Assembly (NCBI RefSeq): GCF_026586675.1
Contig: NZ_JAODIX010000030.1
Span: 174,203-222,676 of the forward strand
Length of the DNA stretch: 48,474 bases
DNA from: Halorubrum yunnanense
GTDB taxonomy: Archaea; Halobacteriota; Halobacteria; Halobacteriales; Haloferacaceae
Reading direction: 5' to 3'
Every line of letters begins with the position of its first letter. Positions within the stretch are counted from its first letter, which is position 1. Both the position numbers and the translations under genes were made by a program. Positions 41,101 to 48,474 of the stretch are shown piece after piece. The notes under the pieces are model-generated. The model ran no database searches and was not told the DNA's origin. It saw only the letters and a program-made list of their open reading frames with translations.

Positions 41101-43762
41101 AGAAACGGGGGAGGCCGTAGAACTGTTCAAGGAGGTCGTCGACGAAGTCCGCGGTCCGCAGCATGTGCTCGGCGGCGCCGTCCGAGAGGACGATGTCCTG
41201 CACCCGGAGTTCGACGAGCTGGTCGTCGTGGCGCAGCGGCTCGCCGTCGATGTCGGTCTCGTAGCCGATCTCGCGGAGGTGATCTGCGGTGACATCGAGC
41301 TCCTCGGGCCGGACGGAGGTGACCGGGAGGTCGGTCATGTCGTACCTGACGGTCCCGTCCTTGAACGACGTGACGCCGTTCTTCGCACGGAGGACGCCCT
41401 TCTCCATCGGCTCGGGCGTTTTGTTCCGCGAGGTGAGCCCCTGGACCCCTTTGAGGATCTCGAAGGACGCCTCGCGCTCGCCGACGTTCGCCAGTGCGGA
41501 GCGGTACGCGTCGTTGACGTCGACCTCCTGGTGGGCCGCCGCCCGCACCTCCCACTCGCAGCGCGGGCACTCGACGCGGCCGGCCTCGTCCGGCTCGCAG
41601 ACGGTGCCGCAGTCGCCGCACTCGTAGTGCGGCTCGGTGTGGACCTCGCAGTCCGGACACCGCGCCTTGTAGGTGTGTTCGCCACAGTCTGGACAGACCC
41701 GGTCCGAGACCTCGACCTCCAGCCGGCCGCGATGGCCCGTGTCATCCATCACGTTCGCGGCCTCGGCGACGTCGCGCTGGGGGCCGCCGGCCTCGTTGAT
41801 CGGGAAGAGGGTGTGGACCGCCGGGGAGAGGTCGCGGCTCTCCGACTTCTCGGGGCGGCCCATCCGGTTGCCGATCCGGGTCGGTGCGCGCTCGCGGACC
41901 CGGAAGGGCGCGACCTCGTTGACGGCCGTCACGGCGTTGTCGCCGTCGTCCCACTCGCGGGCGGCCGCGGAGAGGTCGGCCTCGTCCCACGTCCGCCGGA
42001 GGCCGTCGTCGATCCCGAGCGACCGCGCGAGCGGGCGCCACGTCGGGATCCGGAGGGCGTCCGGCGTGGCGGTGTGCTCGACCAGCAGCGACTCAAGGGC
42101 CGACTGCGTCGCCTCCGTGCGCTCGATCGCGAGGACCCCTTCGACCACGTCGCCGTCGGCGACCGCCTCGGCGAGGGCCTCGAACGCCGCGACCGACACG
42201 TCGTGCCAGAGGTAGGTGTACTCCGGGTGGAGCGGGCAGTCGTACTCGCGCGCCCACGCGAGCGCCTCGTCGACGTCCGGGTGTTCGAGGTCGACGTGGG
42301 GGTCGTCCCGCAGGGCCTGGACGTCGGCGCCGGCGGCCGCGAACTCCTTGACCCACCACTCGTACACGTAGGAGGCGGGCGCGAGCGGGTGGTTGTTCTC
42401 GACGAACTCCCCGTAGTTGACGAGGTACTCGCCCAGGTCAAGCACCTTCTCGACGCCGTTGCGGACCGCTTTCGCTTCCTCCGGGTCGTCGATCCGGCGG
42501 ACCTCGCCGTTCGCGAGCCGGACCGTCGGCCCCTCGATAGAGTCGACGGGGACGACCCCATGGGCCTTCCCCGGGCGCTCGGTCTTGATCTGGGTGCCGG
42601 CCGCGAGGAAGTCGTCGACGAGGTGCATCGTCGCCGGGTGAACCCCGCCGGTCGCGAACCCGTGGTTTCGCGCGCGACCGTACCGCAGCCGGAACCCCCC
42701 CGCCTCGCTCGGGTGCGTGAACACCGGGCGGCCCGCGATCAGGTCCCGGAGGAACTTCTGGGAGGGCTCCGCGCGGAGCGGCCCGTCGGGGCCGTCCGTC
42801 CCGGACTCGGCGCTGCCCTCGTCGCTCTCGGTGTCGCCCGCGTCGCCGTCACCCGATCCGGCGTCCGCGTCTCCGGAGTCGTCGCCGTCGTCGGGCGCGT
42901 CGCTCGTCGCCGCCCCGTCCTTCCCGATGGTCCCGTCGATGAGGTCCTGAAGCCACGGCCAGTCGACCTCGTCGAGGTCGCGGGTGTACCGCTGGATCTT
43001 CGGCGCCTTCAGGGCAATCCCCTCGGCGGCGACGAGGCACATCCCGCCGCGTGCGGAGTTGGTGTCGACCCGTTCGAGGTCCCGGAAGCCGGAGACCTCC
43101 TCGTCGCTCGTCGCCTCGCCGTCGAGCATGATCGGGATGTGGTCGGCGATGAACTTCGACTCCTTATCCTTCGGGGTGTACTGGAGCCCGGTCTCCGTGT
43201 CGTAGAGGGCGATCTCCTCGGCGTAGCGCTCGACCTCCACGTCGCGCGGCTTGTACTCGTCGACGCCCAAAAGCGATCGGGCGTAGTCGGCGACGAGCAC
43301 GGACAGCGCCTGCGCGGTCCCGCCCGCCGACCGGATCGGACCGGCGTAGTAGACGTTGACGAACTCGGTGCCGTCGTCGTTCTCCAGCAGCTCGACGCGG
43401 TCGATCCCCTCGATCGGCGCGGCGACGACTCCCTCCGTGAGCAGGGCGACCGCGGTCCGGACCGCGCCCTCAACTTTGCCGGCGCGGGAGTCGTAGTCGC
43501 CGACCGTCCCCTCGACGAAGTCGGTGACGAGCTCCAGCGCCGCCTCCTCACGGGACATCTCGGCTTCCAGCTCGCGGACGCGCTCCGCGACGCCGTCGAT
43601 GCCGAGGATGTTCTCGACCCGGTCGGCCATGTCGCGGGCGACGGGGATCTCCACCTCGGGCTCGGGGTCGTACCCCTGCCCCTTCGCGGTCTCCGCGAGC
43701 TCGAGCGCCTCGTCGAGCCGGTCTTCGATCCGAGCGAAGTAACGCTCGTCGTCGGGCCTCAT
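38108..43762 (-). CDS. polD2: DNA polymerase D large subunit DP2 with two inteins
   Basis: Catalytic subunit of the archaeal replicase PolD. The precursor is 1884 aa and would splice to about 1188 aa. The N-terminus MRPDDERYFARIEDRL is standard, and ATG at 43762 is clear. Signs: NVYYAGPIRSAGGTAQALSV, GFRLRYGRARNHGFATGG, a low-complexity acidic insert at about 287-335, zinc-finger cysteines (VCPDCGEHTYKARCPDCEVH, YECGDCGTVCE, ECPRCEWE), the active-site region AAKRRN/CDGDEDCVMLLMD holding catalytic aspartates, EYLPDQRGG/SMDAPLV, and a C-terminal zinc module (TRCLDCGEKYRRM, CRECGG). The protein ends in QSGIADFM, a PIP-box-like PCNA contact. Both inteins interrupt the most conserved catalytic segments. 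The PPC-domain gene lies 16 bases upstream. Confidence 0.97.
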   Translation of the reverse strand: MRPDDERYFARIEDRLDEALELAETAKGQGYDPEPEVEIPVARDMADRVENILGIDGVAERVRELEAEMSREEAALELVTDFVEGTVGDYDSRAGKVEGAVRTAVALLTEGVVAAPIEGIDRVELLENDDGTEFVNVYYAGPIRSAGGTAQALSVLVADYARSLLGVDEYKPRDVEVERYAEEIALYDTETGLQYTPKDKESKFIADHIPIMLDGEATSDEEVSGFRDLERVDTNSARGGMCLVAAEGIALKAPKIQRYTRDLDEVDWPWLQDLIDGTIGKDGAATSDAPDDGDDSGDADAGSGDGDAGDTESDEGSAESGTDGPDGPLRAEPSQKFLRDLIAGRPVFTHPSEAGGFRLRYGRARNHGFATGGVHPATMHLVDDFLAAGTQIKTERPGKAHGVVPVDSIEGPTVRLANGEVRRIDDPEEAKAVRNGVEKVLDLGEYLVNYGEFVENNHPLAPASYVYEWWVKEFAAAGADVQALRDDPHVDLEHPDVDEALAWAREYDCPLHPEYTYLWHDVSVAAFEALAEAVADGDVVEGVLAIERTEATQSALESLLVEHTATPDALRIPTWRPLARSLGIDDGLRRTWDEADLSAAAREWDDGDNAVTAVNEVAPFRVRERAPTRIGNRMGRPEKSESRDLSPAVHTLFPINEAGGPQRDVAEAANVMDDTGHRGRLEVEVSDRVCPDCGEHTYKARCPDCEVHTEPHYECGDCGTVCEPDEAGRVECPRCEWEVRAAAHQEVDVNDAYRSALANVGEREASFEILKGVQGLTSRNKTPEPMEKGVLRAKNGVTSFKDGTVRYDMTDLPVTSVRPEELDVTADHLREIGYETDIDGEPLRHDDQLVELRVQDIVLSDGAAEHMLRTADFVDDLLEQFYGLPRFYEVNERDDLVGELVFGMAPHTSAATVGRVVGFTSAAVGYAHPYFHAAKRRNCFHPKTEIEYRDDAGWHRETIEEFVEDRLDDPRTDDFGTLVEELDGNVEVPSIDEHGNKSTQPVTAVSKHLSQDHLVQVETQDGRSIRVTPDHTMLRVVDEEVQKVAANELEVGDTIPATSPQQNVSMDAAASTATDGGIETDEVTSVSFLESDVEYTYNLTVAETHTLVANDLSVSQCDGDEDCVMLLMDGLLNFSKEYLPDQRGGSVSENSRLVARDPQGRIRYLTFDEFWNELESPIDVDGKFKKRTCVREGWQTYTFDENHESSLQPIEKAIRYGADDDETLLRVETQFGRSLDITSNHSLFRYDDGIEEVAGDDLDVGDLILAPQQLDVETQAGTVVDVAECVDDPYVFIDDSVESYLREVWDESAWGSDARAAFDGGLSYRLSKEKVALRTLRDIEGVSRNWRAELNPQIGRKGSSRGISRHIPMNDDFSWLLGLFAAEGSTSSVRPTITNADEEIVRRTERIIKDTLGVDPSVRWSNKAYEIGFPAVFEDVLFELGFREEESSDSSEKVVPEPIRRGDRSTVQSFLRGFIAGDGSETTDDNQTTIAFHTTSEDLKDGIVFLLHRLGVVANVSTRDREPPRQRIYTVTVSGGASDNPLRRVLDGEDPYQPKSLTVGIPGELFEIRQMEIPDITDIVPKYLKRRENISLEKLESIVETLDEHDLPTAAREKLDAIRPLVDGDLSYLRVTNIDRVDYDGHLYDLQVGGEPVFTANWLYAHNSMDAPLVMSSRIDPSEIDDEAHNMDIAREYPREFYEATLEMADPESVEDLIQLGEDTLGTDEEYHGFDHTHDTTDIAMGPDLSAYKTLGDMMEKMDAQLELARKLRAVDETDVAERVIEYHFLPDIIGNLRAFSRQETRCLDCGEKYRRMPLSGDCRECGGRVNLTVHQGSVNKYVDTAIEVADRFGCRPYTKQRLKVLEESLESIFEDDTNKQSGIADFM
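38774..40327 (-). other. Intein 2 of DP2 (RGG/SMDAP site), with LAGLIDADG endonuclease
   Basis: 518-aa in-frame insert, residues 1146-1663, between G1145 and S1664. It begins SVSENSRLVARDPQGRI and ends LYAHN before Ser, both canonical. Block B is DITSNHSLFRYD. Endonuclease motifs are WLLGLFAAEGS and FLRGFIAGDGSE. Block F is YDGHLYDLQVGGEPVFTANW. The DNA is visibly more AT-rich than the exteins (for example 39440-39520), which suggests recent acquisition. Only 29 extein codons separate it from the mini-intein. Confidence 0.93.
40415..40948 (-). other. Mini-intein of DP2 (RRN/CDGDED site)
   Basis: 178-aa in-frame insert, residues 939-1116 of the precursor, between N938 and C1117. It starts CFHPKTEIEYRDDAG; block B is RVTPDHTML; block F is VEYTYNLTVAETHTLVAND; it ends SVSQ before Cys. 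No LAGLIDADG motif remains, so it is a splicing-only mini-intein. The terminal Gln replaces Asn, as in known inteins at this same site of archaeal DP2. The endonuclease position is filled by a Ser/Ala/Asp-rich linker (MDAAASTATDGG). Confidence 0.93.
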
Positions 43763-43778
43763 CGCCGCGAGACCCGCC

Positions 43779-44198
43779 TCACAGCCATAAGTCGAGGTCG
43801 GTCGTCTCGTCGTGGGACCGCTCCAGCGGCTCGTCGAACGCGCGCAGGTGACACTCGCCCGCCCAGACCGTCGCGGAGTCGAGGTGGCCCGCGAGCGCCT
43901 GCCCGCTCGGCCGCGACAGCACGGCGTGGGTGTGCGCGAACACCTCGCCGTCGAGCAGCGAGACGTTCCCGACGCAGGCGGCGACCTCCAGCGGCTCGTC
44001 GAAGGTCACCGACTCGTACTCTGTGTCGTCCTGGTCGTAGAACCAGACGTCCGCGTCCTGCACGGCGCCGAGCGCCGTGAACCAGCCCGCCTCGACGTCC
44101 TCGGCGCGGGCGAGGTCCTCGATCTCCTCGCGCCAGTCGGCGCCGGTCTCGAATCGGGCGACGTACTCCGCCGTCGTCTCGACTTCCCGGTGGTGCAT
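43779..44198 (-). CDS. PPC/DUF296 domain protein
   Basis: 139 aa. Single PPC (plant and prokaryote conserved) domain: YVARFETGADWREEIEDLA, AGWFTALGAVQDADVWFY, LEVAACVGNVSLLDGEVFAH, THAVLSR, and AGHLDSATVWAGECHLRAF. The HxHxxL-type segment (FAHTHAVLS) and GHL suggest a metal site as in structural members of the family. In plants PPC domains occur in AT-hook proteins; the archaeal role is unknown. The gene ends 16 bases before DP2 on the same strand, so the two are probably cotranscribed. Confidence 0.9.
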   Translation of the reverse strand: MHHREVETTAEYVARFETGADWREEIEDLARAEDVEAGWFTALGAVQDADVWFYDQDDTEYESVTFDEPLEVAACVGNVSLLDGEVFAHTHAVLSRPSGQALAGHLDSATVWAGECHLRAFDEPLERSHDETTDLDLWL

Positions 44199-44390
44199 AG
44201 GAGTCGCCCACGGTCGCCGAGGGCAAAAAGGCTTCAGTCGCGGTGTGCTCGTCCGCTCCGAGCCGGAATCGATATAGCGATATTAGATTTATTGTCGAGG
44301 ATCGGCGTTACGTCGAAAGCCGCGAGGCTCGCCGCTACGGCGTCGGAAACGAGTGAAAACGGGAAAATCGAGAGCTGCCGGAGCGTCGGT

Positions 44391-44768
44391 TCAGAACGGG
44401 GCCTGGGGGCCTTCGTCGTCGCCGTCGTCGTCGGTCGTCTCGCCGGGGAACGACGGCGACATGCCGCCGCTGCTGGTGCCGCCGAGGTCGCCGTCAGCGC
44501 CCGAACCCGCGCCCGTGTCTGCGTGAACGGTCTCGATCTCCGGGATCTCTTTGACCATCCGAGACTTGATCGCCTGGATCGTCATCGGTGAGATACCGCA
44601 GCCGGAGCAGGCGCCACCGAGCTGGATCGTGACCTCGCCGTTCTCGCGGTCGAGGTGGTTGATGGCGGCGCTCCCGCCGTGCATCTGGATCTGTGGGAAG
44701 TTTCGCCGCAGGAAGTTCGTAATCCGCTCGCGGAGTTCGTTTTCCCCGTCGGCTGTCTCCGTGCTCAT
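44391..44768 (-). CDS. NifU-like C-terminal domain Fe-S scaffold protein
   Basis: 125 aa. The NFU domain covers residues 8-85: RERITNFLRRNFPQIQMHGG, VTIQLGGACSGCGISPMTIQ, with the CxxC motif CSGC, and SRMVKEIPEIETVHAD. Two such domains join to hold a [4Fe-4S] cluster for delivery to target proteins. The C-terminal 40 residues are a disordered acidic/glycine tail. It works downstream of the SufBCD machinery encoded at 6.8-10.5 kb. The 192 bases upstream of the PPC gene (44199-44390) include an AT-rich patch at 44270-44295. Confidence 0.92.
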   Translation of the reverse strand: MSTETADGENELRERITNFLRRNFPQIQMHGGSAAINHLDRENGEVTIQLGGACSGCGISPMTIQAIKSRMVKEIPEIETVHADTGAGSGADGDLGGTSSGGMSPSFPGETTDDDGDDEGPQAPF

Positions 44769-44860
44769 GCCAGTGAGTTGGCGGGCGGCGGGCTTATGCC
44801 TTTGGTTCGACCGGACTCGAACCGCGGGAACCGGCGTCTCGGACGGGGAACCGGCGGTCG

Positions 44861-45187
44861 CTACTCCGGCCGGTCGACCTGAAACGTCCGGTGGAGCTCC
44901 GCCTCGATCCGGTCGACGTACTCCTCGAGCGTCGCTTCGAACGTCTCGTCGTCGACGAGCACGCCCTCCAGCCGGTCGCGCGGGTTCTCGGGGAGTTCGA
45001 CGTGGAACTCGCCGTCCTCGTAGAACGGCTCGGACTCGTTGAGGATCGTCTGGTCGATCCCGTGGATCAGCTGAGAGTCGTGGCGCTCGTTCATGTGGTT
45101 GAACGCGTTCTTGTACGCCCGCTGGAGCTCGTTGAAGTAGTGAGCGTACTTGTCCTCGAACTTCTCGGGGTCAAACTCGTCGGCCAT
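44861..45187 (-). CDS. Short conserved haloarchaeal protein (DUF5783-like)
   Basis: 108 aa from ATG at 45187 (MADEFDPEKFEDKYAHYFNE). All-helical and acidic: FNELQRAYKNAFNHMNERHD, SQLIHGIDQTILNESEPF, and FEATLEEYVDRIEAELHRTF, with a beta hairpin (YEDGEFHVELPENPRDR) in the middle. From memory it matches a haloarchaea-specific family of unknown function (DUF5783). Upstream frame residues to 45238 are noise. No link to a pathway can be shown. Confidence 0.82.
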   Translation of the reverse strand: MADEFDPEKFEDKYAHYFNELQRAYKNAFNHMNERHDSQLIHGIDQTILNESEPFYEDGEFHVELPENPRDRLEGVLVDDETFEATLEEYVDRIEAELHRTFQVDRPE

Positions 45188-45238
45188 ACCCGATCCGACG
45201 GCGGGCCGGGAAAAAAGCCGGTCGATCGACGGCAACAC

Positions 45239-45558
45239 GATCGCAGATGGGAGCGAGAGCCGACGTGTCCACCGGTGACGCGTCTTTCCGTTGACCGCCG
45301 AGTGGGTAGCCGCATAATAAATAAATTCTATAACGCTATATCAAACGTCGGCCGGCGGGAGAACAATCTCTTTCGGGAAGCAAAACTCAGACCGACGAGT
45401 TCTCGAGCCGTTCCCTCCATACCGGTCCGAATACCGCTGAAACTGGTTTGCGAGGTTGGCCGATCGAAGTGAACAGATAGCTATCCGCGAGGTGAGGGCC
45501 AACAAGGGGTTCGCGAGCCTCCTCTGAAAAGGGAGAGTGATTCCCCCGGGAGCGACGG
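45239..45558. other. 320-base intergenic region without a gene
   Basis: No ORF with protein-like composition and no RNA gene recognised. It has an AT-rich stretch at 45314-45345 (cataataaataaattctata), either a promoter or the T-rich end of the copA transcript read on the minus strand. The rest is unremarkable. Confidence 0.5.
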
Positions 45559-48219
45559 TTACCGCAACCGACCCAGCAGCCGGTAGTCGCGGTCAGGCTC
45601 GTACCGGCGGAACAGCAGGCTGTTCGTCAGCACGCTCACGCTGGAGAGCGCCATCGCCCCGGCGGCCAGTGCGGGCTGGAGCAGGCCGAGCGAGGCGAGC
45701 GGGATCATCAGCGTGTTGTAGCCGAGCGCCCACACGAGGTTCTGTTTGATCTTTTGCAGGGTGGCGTCCGAGATCCGGATCGCCTTCACCACGTCGAGCG
45801 GGTCGTCGCGCATCAGCGTCACGTCCGCGGCCTCGATCGCCACGTCCGTCCCGCTCCCGATGGCGGTCCCGACGTGCGCGACCGCGAGCGCCGGCGCGTC
45901 GTTGACGCCGTCGCCGACCATCATCGCCTGCCGGCCGTCCGCCTGAATCTCCTCGACGGCGGCGGACTTGTCCTCTGGGAGGACGCCAGCCCGGACGTTC
46001 TCGGGGTCGATACCCACTTGCTCGGCGACGGCGCGAGCGGTGCGCTCGTTGTCGCCGGTGATCATCATCACGTCGACGCCGCGGTCGCGGAGGGCCTCCA
46101 CGGCGTCGGCGGCGCTGGACTTGACCGTGTCCGCGTCGGCGACGACGCCGATCAGCTCGCCGTCGTCCGTGCCAGCGGGCACGCGAGCGACGAGCATCGC
46201 CGTCTTCCCCTCTCGTTCGAGGCGCTCCATCGTCTCGGCCGCCGCCGAGGCGTCGACCCCTTCGTCGGTCAGCAGCTTGCGGTTGCCGACCAGGACCTCG
46301 TCGCCCTCAACCGCGGCGCGCACGCCGTGGCCGGGGACGTTCTCGAAGTCGTCCGCCTCGGGGATCTCCAGCCCCCGCTCCTCGGCGCCGTCGACGATAG
46401 CGCGGGCGAGGGGGTGTTCGCTGCCGCGCTCGGCGATCGCAGCGAGCCGGAGCACCTCGCGTTCGGCGTCGCGGCCGGCGTCCGAAGGCGCGGGGGCGTC
46501 GTCGCCGGACTCTCGCTGCTGGGCCGCACCGCCGTCCGGGACGAGGGCGCCGTCGGAGTCGAACGCGACCACGTCGGTCAGCTCCATCTCCCCCTCGGTG
46601 AGCGTCCCGGTCTTGTCGAAGACGACGGTGTCGACGTCCTTCGCGCGTTCGAGCACGTCGCCGCCCTTGAACAGGACGCCGTGCCCGGCGCCGATCGTGG
46701 TGCCGACCATCGTGGCGGCGGGCGTCGCCAGCCCGAGGGCGCAGGGGCAGGCGATGAGCACGGAGGAGGCGAACACGACGAGCGCGAACTCGGAGACCGA
46801 GACCGCGCCGCCGGCGACCGCCGGGCCGCCCGCGACGAGTCCCCACAGCGGGAGCGCGTTCACGAAGCCGGCGAGCGTCTCGGGGAAGAGGAACCAGACG
46901 GCCGCCCACAGCAGCGCGTTGACGATGACCGCCGGGACGAAGTACGCGGAGATCCGGTCGGCGAGGTTCTGGATGTCGGGCTGGCGCGACTGCGCCTCTT
47001 TGACCGTGCGGACGATCCCCTGGAGCGCGGTGTCAGCGCCGACCTTGGTCGCCTCGACGACGAGCACGCCGTTCTCGTTTATCGTCGAGCCGATCACCTC
47101 GTCGCCCTCCTCTTTCTCGACGGGGACCGACTCGCCGGTCACCATCGACTCGTCGACCGCGCTCTGGCCGTCGACGACGACGCCGTCGGTCGGGACCTTC
47201 TCGCCCGGGCGGACCTTCATCCGGTCGCCGACCTCGACCTCGTCGACGGGGACCTCCCGCTCGGTCCCGTCGTCGACGAGGGTGGCCTGATCGGCCTCCA
47301 TCTCCAGCAGCTTCCGGAGCGCCTCGCCGGCCTGCCCCTTCGAGCGGGCCTCGAGGTAGTTGCCGAGCGTGATGAACACGAGGATGAGCGCCGCCGTGTC
47401 GAAGTAGAGGCTCCCGGCGACGACCCCGGCGAGGACCGCGACCGAGTAGGCGTACGCGGTCGTGGAGCCGAGCGCGATCAGCACGTCCATGTTGGCGCGC
47501 CCGTTCGTCACGAGCGCCTTGTAGGAGTTCTCGTAGAAGGGGCGGCCCAGGACGACCTGAACGGGCGTCGCGAGCAGGAACTGCACCCACCCGATCCGGA
47601 CGCCGAAGACGGTCTCCGGGAAGAGCGCCCCGTCGAGCAGCAGGTGGTCGGCCATGAACAGCAGCAGCGGCGCCGCGAGCGCCGCCCCGAAGAGGGTCAG
47701 GCGGAGCTGCTTGCGGATCTCGGCCTCGCGGGCCGCGTCGCGGGCGTCTTGGTCGGCGTCGCCCGCGTCGGACTCCTCGGAGTCCTCGCCGCCGGTCCCC
47801 TCTCGGACCGGCGAGTAGCCCGCCGACTCGACCGCGTCGTAGAGGTCGGCGCGCGAGGCGTCCGCCGGGTTGTACCGCACCTGCGCCTCGTCGGTCGCGT
47901 AGTTGACCTCGGCGGCGATCACGCCGGGCGTCGATTCGAGGGCGTCGGCGTTGGTCTCCGCGCAGTTCGCGCAGGACATGTCCGTGATCGCGACGGAGAC
48001 GGTCTCGGTGACCGCCCCGTAGCCCGCGGACTCGACCGCCGCGTAGATCTCGCCGAGCGACACCTTCTCGGGGTCGTACTCGACCGACCCCTCGTCGGTG
48101 GCGTAGTTGGCGTTCGCCGAGATCACCCCCTCGAGGTCGGTGAGGGCGTCCTCGATCGTCGCCGAGCAGTTGGCGCAGGACATCCCCGTGACGTTCAGAT
48201 GGGCTGTTCTCGTTGGCAT
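45559..48219 (-). CDS. copA: Copper-type P1B-ATPase (CopA-like)
   Basis: 886 aa from ATG at 48219 ([20 protein letters not shown]). Two N-terminal heavy-metal-associated domains carry GMSCANC (Cys15/Cys18) and DMSCANC. A low-complexity acidic linker precedes the TM part (8 helices). Motifs: TGES (actuator), the CPC metal site [11 protein letters not shown] (C491/C493), phosphorylation D535 in [10 protein letters not shown], the SEHPLA histidine, [13 protein letters not shown]. The C-terminus has [16 protein letters not shown] and [14 protein letters not shown], with the N, Y and S residues typical of Cu(I) pumps. It exports Cu(I) (or Ag(I)) from the cytoplasm. No copper regulator or chaperone lies in the window. 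Confidence 0.96.
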   Translation of the reverse strand: MPTRTAHLNVTGMSCANCSATIEDALTDLEGVISANANYATDEGSVEYDPEKVSLGEIYAAVESAGYGAVTETVSVAITDMSCANCAETNADALESTPGVIAAEVNYATDEAQVRYNPADASRADLYDAVESAGYSPVREGTGGEDSEESDAGDADQDARDAAREAEIRKQLRLTLFGAALAAPLLLFMADHLLLDGALFPETVFGVRIGWVQFLLATPVQVVLGRPFYENSYKALVTNGRANMDVLIALGSTTAYAYSVAVLAGVVAGSLYFDTAALILVFITLGNYLEARSKGQAGEALRKLLEMEADQATLVDDGTEREVPVDEVEVGDRMKVRPGEKVPTDGVVVDGQSAVDESMVTGESVPVEKEEGDEVIGSTINENGVLVVEATKVGADTALQGIVRTVKEAQSRQPDIQNLADRISAYFVPAVIVNALLWAAVWFLFPETLAGFVNALPLWGLVAGGPAVAGGAVSVSEFALVVFASSVLIACPCALGLATPAATMVGTTIGAGHGVLFKGGDVLERAKDVDTVVFDKTGTLTEGEMELTDVVAFDSDGALVPDGGAAQQRESGDDAPAPSDAGRDAEREVLRLAAIAERGSEHPLARAIVDGAEERGLEIPEADDFENVPGHGVRAAVEGDEVLVGNRKLLTDEGVDASAAAETMERLEREGKTAMLVARVPAGTDDGELIGVVADADTVKSSAADAVEALRDRGVDVMMITGDNERTARAVAEQVGIDPENVRAGVLPEDKSAAVEEIQADGRQAMMVGDGVNDAPALAVAHVGTAIGSGTDVAIEAADVTLMRDDPLDVVKAIRISDATLQKIKQNLVWALGYNTLMIPLASLGLLQPALAAGAMALSSVSVLTNSLLFRRYEPDRDYRLLGRLR

Positions 48220-48315
48220 ACTCGTTACTACGTGTCCCACCCTTAGGCGGTTTTCTACTTCGCGATCGGGGGTCCACACGGGTCGAAAGCTTAGATTCCA
48301 AAGCGGCCGTCGCAA

Positions 48316-48395
48316 GCGCAGAGAGAGCGGAGCGCAGAGAGAGCGGAGCGCAGAGAGAGCGGAGCGCAGAGAGAGCGGAGCGCAGAGAGAGCGGA
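48316..48395. repeat. 16-bp tandem repeat, five perfect copies
   Basis: Unit GCGCAGAGAGAGCGGA at 48316, 48332, 48348, 48364 and 48380, without a mismatch. It lies about 100 bases upstream of the copA start and just before the dispersed hairpin element. Purine-rich; likely variable in copy number. Confidence 0.95.
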
Positions 48396-48409
48396 GCGAT
48401 CATCAGAAC

Positions 48410-48474
48410 CGATTTAAAAGGATGGCGGTGGCGCGCGCCGTGAGCGGGCCGAAGGCCCGCGAGCGACCGTGCGA
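48410..48474. repeat. Structured dispersed repeat element, copy 2 (cut by window end)
   Basis: A TATA-like gatttaaaag (48410-48419) is followed by ggtggcgcgcgcc and gtgagcgggccgaaggccc, then gcgagc. It is the same sequence as 23080-23116, and the inner stem GCGGGCC with GGCCCGC (loop GAA) keeps its pairing despite base changes. The window ends before the rest can be seen. Confidence 0.6.

Noticed and set aside
40448-44080. Very long open frame (1210 codons) antisense to DP2
   Set aside because: High-GC genomes keep antisense frames open. The composition is Arg/Val/Asp-rich shadow of the real DP2 codons, and the frame crosses intein borders without any change.
45754-48246. 830-codon open frame antisense to copA
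   Set aside because: Shadow of the copA coding strand; no domain or start signal, and the composition is typical of reverse-frame noise.
1-48474. tRNA or rRNA genes
   Set aside because: I looked for T-loop and anticodon-arm patterns on both strands in the intergenic regions and found none that folds.

Overview
The window is chromosomal DNA from a haloarchaeon, probably Halorubrum or a close relative (the genus is inference). Signs are high GC, very acidic proteins, a two-subunit-type archaeal replicase subunit (PolD DP2) alongside PolB, archaeal EF-1alpha, EF-2, aRF1 and uS10, Tat-type lipoproteins, and many genes that start at an ATG 26-29 bases after a TATA-like box, as in leaderless haloarchaeal transcripts.

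Layout. 1-1.2 kb: three small leftward genes (winged helix, membrane protein, 57-aa protein), divergent from polB. 1.3-6.7 kb: family B DNA polymerase with two inteins. 6.8-10.5 kb: sufCBD Fe-S assembly operon. 10.6-11.6 kb: ferritin-like protein and a divergent DtxR-family regulator. 11.6-12.7 kb: AT-richer two-gene membrane cassette. 12.9-18.2 kb: leftward aRF1, glutaredoxin-like protein, argS, a decayed photolyase and a sugar-nucleotide epimerase. 18.2-30.1 kb: an iron locus. 30.2-31.1 kb: a small conserved protein and a rhomboid-like protein. 31.1-37.0 kb: leftward rps10, EF-1alpha, homoserine dehydrogenase, ACT-domain protein and EF-2. 37.2-37.9 kb: KDPG-type aldolase. 38.1-43.8 kb: PolD DP2 with two inteins. 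43.8-45.2 kb: PPC-domain, NifU-like and short conserved proteins. 45.6-48.2 kb: copper-type P1B ATPase. The right edge carries tandem repeats and a copy of a dispersed hairpin element.

The most interesting block is 18.2-30.1 kb. Five palindromes of the form TTTAGG-N4-CCTAAA, close to DtxR/IdeR-type iron operators, lie at the promoters of (A) a divergent pair, an Fe(III)-type ABC permease and a Tat-signal gluconate-dehydrogenase-3-like/GMC oxidoreductase pair; (B) a polyprenyl-phosphate-sugar-synthase-like GT2; (C) an Fe-binding lipoprotein followed by an ArnT/PMT-like membrane glycosyltransferase; (D) a GT75 (RGP/UDP-arabinopyranose mutase-like) protein; and (E) a UPF0104 flippase-like membrane protein. 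Together they look like an iron-responsive module that links Fe uptake, extracytoplasmic redox chemistry and a nearly complete lipid-linked sugar pathway. The ABC ATPase is not in the window. This is inference from sequence patterns only.

A second recurring pattern is mini-ORFs whose TGA overlaps the GTG start of the next gene (GTGA junction), seen before the ferritin-like gene, the DtxR regulator, the flippase and the ACT/hom operon. Three of the four begin at the ATG where a leaderless transcript should start, which suggests termination-reinitiation or leader-peptide control.
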